6,614 bases of DNA from Anaerolineae bacterium (GTDB lineage: Bacteria > Chloroflexota > Anaerolineae > Anaerolineales > Anaerolineaceae): contig JACRAG010000235.1 of assembly GCA_016213455.1 (NCBI GenBank), forward strand, positions 1 to 6,614, written 5' to 3'. Under the pieces are notes generated by a model. The model was given only the letters and a program-made list of their open reading frames with translations, was not told the DNA's origin and made no database searches. The first letter of the stretch is position 1. Every line of letters begins with the position of its first letter. Positions 5,490-6,614 of this stretch are shown here, piece by piece. The position numbers and the translations under genes are program-made.

Positions 5490-6512
5490 TCAATGAGCCG
5501 GGTGAGCGGTGCTTTTGCGCACGATCAGCTTTGAGTACAGGATGCGCTGGTGCGGCGCCATATCCGGGTCTTTGAGCAGCGAAAGTAACTGCTGGAAGCT
5601 ATGAGCACCGAGCGCCTCAAAATCCTGGCGGATGGTGGTCAGCGGCGGGTCGCAATAACCGGCAAAATATTGGTCGTCAAATCCTACGACGGAGATATCT
5701 TCAGGCACACGCAAGCCGCAGTCCTTGATGGCGCGGATTGCGCCCAGGGCCATTTCATCATTGGCGCAGAACAGAGCTGTGAAACCGGGGTCTTTTTCCA
5801 GCAGGCGCCGGGCGGCATCAAATCCACTCTGGATCGAAAAATTTCCGGTTTCTTCTGCGACCAGCTTCAGGTTGTGTTCTTCCAGCACTTCGAGCAGGGT
5901 CGCACGGCGCAGGCGGGCATCATAATAATGATCCACCGAACCGTTGATAGCCGCAATTTTTCGGTGCCCCAGCTCCAGCAAATGCTCCACCGCCAACCGC
6001 GTTCCATGCTGCTGATCCACCAGCACGGAGTTGGTTTCATAGCCCAGGCTGCAGCCGACAATCACATATGGGATGCCCCGCATCATGCGCTGCAATTCCT
6101 CGTCTGTGATGGTCACCCAGGGCAGAACGAGAATGACGCCGTCAATCTGGCTGGTAGTGATCTCATACAGCTTTTGTCCCAGTTCCTTGGTGGGCACATT
6201 GCCGTGCAGCCCGGTGAGGCGAAATTGGAAGCCGTTCTCGTGGGCAGCGTATTCCATGGAAGGAATCATACGCAGGTTGTACATATCAAAAACCACCACA
6301 TGAATGGCGTTCGATTTTCCGGTCACCAGGCTGCGGGCGGCGCGGTTGGGCTGATAATTCAACTCGGCGATCGCCCGATTCACCTTCTCAAGTGTTCTGG
6401 GAGATACATGCGGCATGTTGTTGACCACCCGCGATACGGTTTGATACGAGACGCCAGCCAGTTTGGCGACATCATGCAAGGTGGCAGGTGAGGGGATGTT
6501 CTTATCGGTCAC
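5490..6512 (-). CDS. LacI/GalR-family transcriptional regulator
   Basis: From the GTG at 6512 the protein has 340 residues, normal for LacI. The N-terminal helix-turn-helix is TLHDVAKLAGVSYQTVSRVVNN (11-32), followed by RTLEKVNRAIAELNYQPNRAARSLVTG (39-65), which contains the hinge helix. The rest is a periplasmic-binding-like sugar domain. It includes TSQIDGVILVLP, DQQHGTRLAVEHLLELGHRKIAAING, FTALFCANDEMALGAIRAIKDCGLRVPEDISVVGFDD and DPPLTTIRQD. These are the standard core blocks, so a sugar or sugar-derivative effector is likely. The frame reaches an upstream GTG at 6545, but that codon lies at the predicted transcription start and has no SD. The GTG at 6512 has AAGGG at 6524-6520, seven bases away. 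No sugar genes are in the window, so its target is probably to the right, beyond position 6614, or distant. It is convergent with the ABC operon. Confidence 0.95.
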   Translation of the reverse strand: MTDKNIPSPATLHDVAKLAGVSYQTVSRVVNNMPHVSPRTLEKVNRAIAELNYQPNRAARSLVTGKSNAIHVVVFDMYNLRMIPSMEYAAHENGFQFRLTGLHGNVPTKELGQKLYEITTSQIDGVILVLPWVTITDEELQRMMRGIPYVIVGCSLGYETNSVLVDQQHGTRLAVEHLLELGHRKIAAINGSVDHYYDARLRRATLLEVLEEHNLKLVAEETGNFSIQSGFDAARRLLEKDPGFTALFCANDEMALGAIRAIKDCGLRVPEDISVVGFDDQYFAGYCDPPLTTIRQDFEALGAHSFQQLLSLLKDPDMAPHQRILYSKLIVRKSTAHPAH

Positions 6513-6522
6513 GGTTTTTCCC

Positions 6523-6547
6523 TTGTGAATCGTTTGAGCGATCACAA
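6523..6547. promoter_or_regulatory. Candidate LacI-type operator at the LacI gene start site
   Basis: TTGTGA (6523-6528) and TCACAA (6542-6547) are perfect inverted arms 13 bases apart, and the symmetry extends into TCG/CGA with a one-base offset. Inside lies TGAGCGATCA (6535-6544), a CG-centred dyad matching at 8 of 10 positions, which is the kind of core LacI-family proteins bind. It spans the predicted transcription start and leader, as expected for autoregulation. Which of the two symmetries is bound is not clear. Confidence 0.45.
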
Positions 6548-6550
6548 ATC

Positions 6551-6579
6551 ATTGTAGTCCAGGCGAGGCAATCACGCAA
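6551..6579 (-). promoter_or_regulatory. Promoter of the LacI-family gene
   Basis: On the minus strand TTGCGT (6579-6574) and TACAAT (6556-6551) are separated by the ideal 17 bases. Transcription would begin near 6544, leaving a leader of about 32 bases to the GTG at 6512. This position also argues against the upstream GTG at 6545 as the start. Confidence 0.6.
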
Positions 6580-6614
6580 CCACCTCAACACGGGTTTTAC
6601 AGGGCTATTCGCAA

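Noticed and set aside
5601..6491. A 296-codon plus-strand frame opposite the LacI gene
   Set aside because: It is the antisense shadow of a clear LacI-family gene. The translation has no recognisable domain, and no start signal supports it.
1..6614. CRISPR, tRNA, rRNA, insertion sequence or att site
   Set aside because: No regularly spaced repeats, no cloverleaf-like stretch, and no transposase or integrase motifs were seen in any frame.

Overview
The window looks like ordinary chromosomal sequence from a free-living bacterium with moderate to slightly high GC. There is no phage, IS, CRISPR, tRNA or rRNA signal. The gene set (a DUF5692-like membrane protein, an AbrB-ABC transporter cassette, a CPBP protease and a LacI regulator with a GTG start) and its style fit Chloroflexota, probably Anaerolineae. 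That placement is an impression from family resemblance, not a computed result. A clostridial-type Firmicute is the main alternative.

Layout, left to right. (1) 1-476, minus strand: 5' part of a DUF5692-like multi-pass membrane protein that runs off the window. It is divergent from a TetR-family regulator at 713-1336 (+). The gap holds a consensus sigma70-type promoter reading toward the membrane protein, with an 18-bp near-perfect palindrome just downstream of its -10. This reads as a TetR-type repressor and operator pair. (2) 1390-2336, minus strand: a RimJ/RimL-like GNAT acetyltransferase preceded by a small antibiotic biosynthesis monooxygenase (ABM)-like ferredoxin-fold protein, possibly one transcript. 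(3) 2563-3405, minus strand: a CPBP (CAAX/Abi) intramembrane protease with intact motifs. (4) 3617-5422, plus strand: an operon of an AbrB/MazE-like DNA-binding protein, an ABC ATPase and an ABC-2 permease. The last two genes overlap by 8 nt. The operon promoter overlaps a striking 34-bp composite palindrome made of four alternating AAGA half-sites, and a strong hairpin follows the last gene. (5) 5490-6512, minus strand: a LacI-family sugar-type regulator with its own promoter and a candidate dyad at the predicted transcription start.

How the parts fit. The window is rich in local regulation: three regulators (TetR, AbrB, LacI), each with a palindrome at or near a promoter. The most distinctive unit is the AbrB-ABC exporter cassette beside a divergent CPBP protease. 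An antitoxin-type DNA-binding protein has no toxin next to it and instead leads a two-gene transporter operon. I infer autoregulated export or immunity, perhaps of a peptide or another membrane-active compound. The substrate cannot be read from the sequence. Several starts given here are internal to the longest open frame and were chosen from Shine-Dalgarno (SD) position: GNAT 1953, AbrB 3617, permease 4775, LacI 6512.
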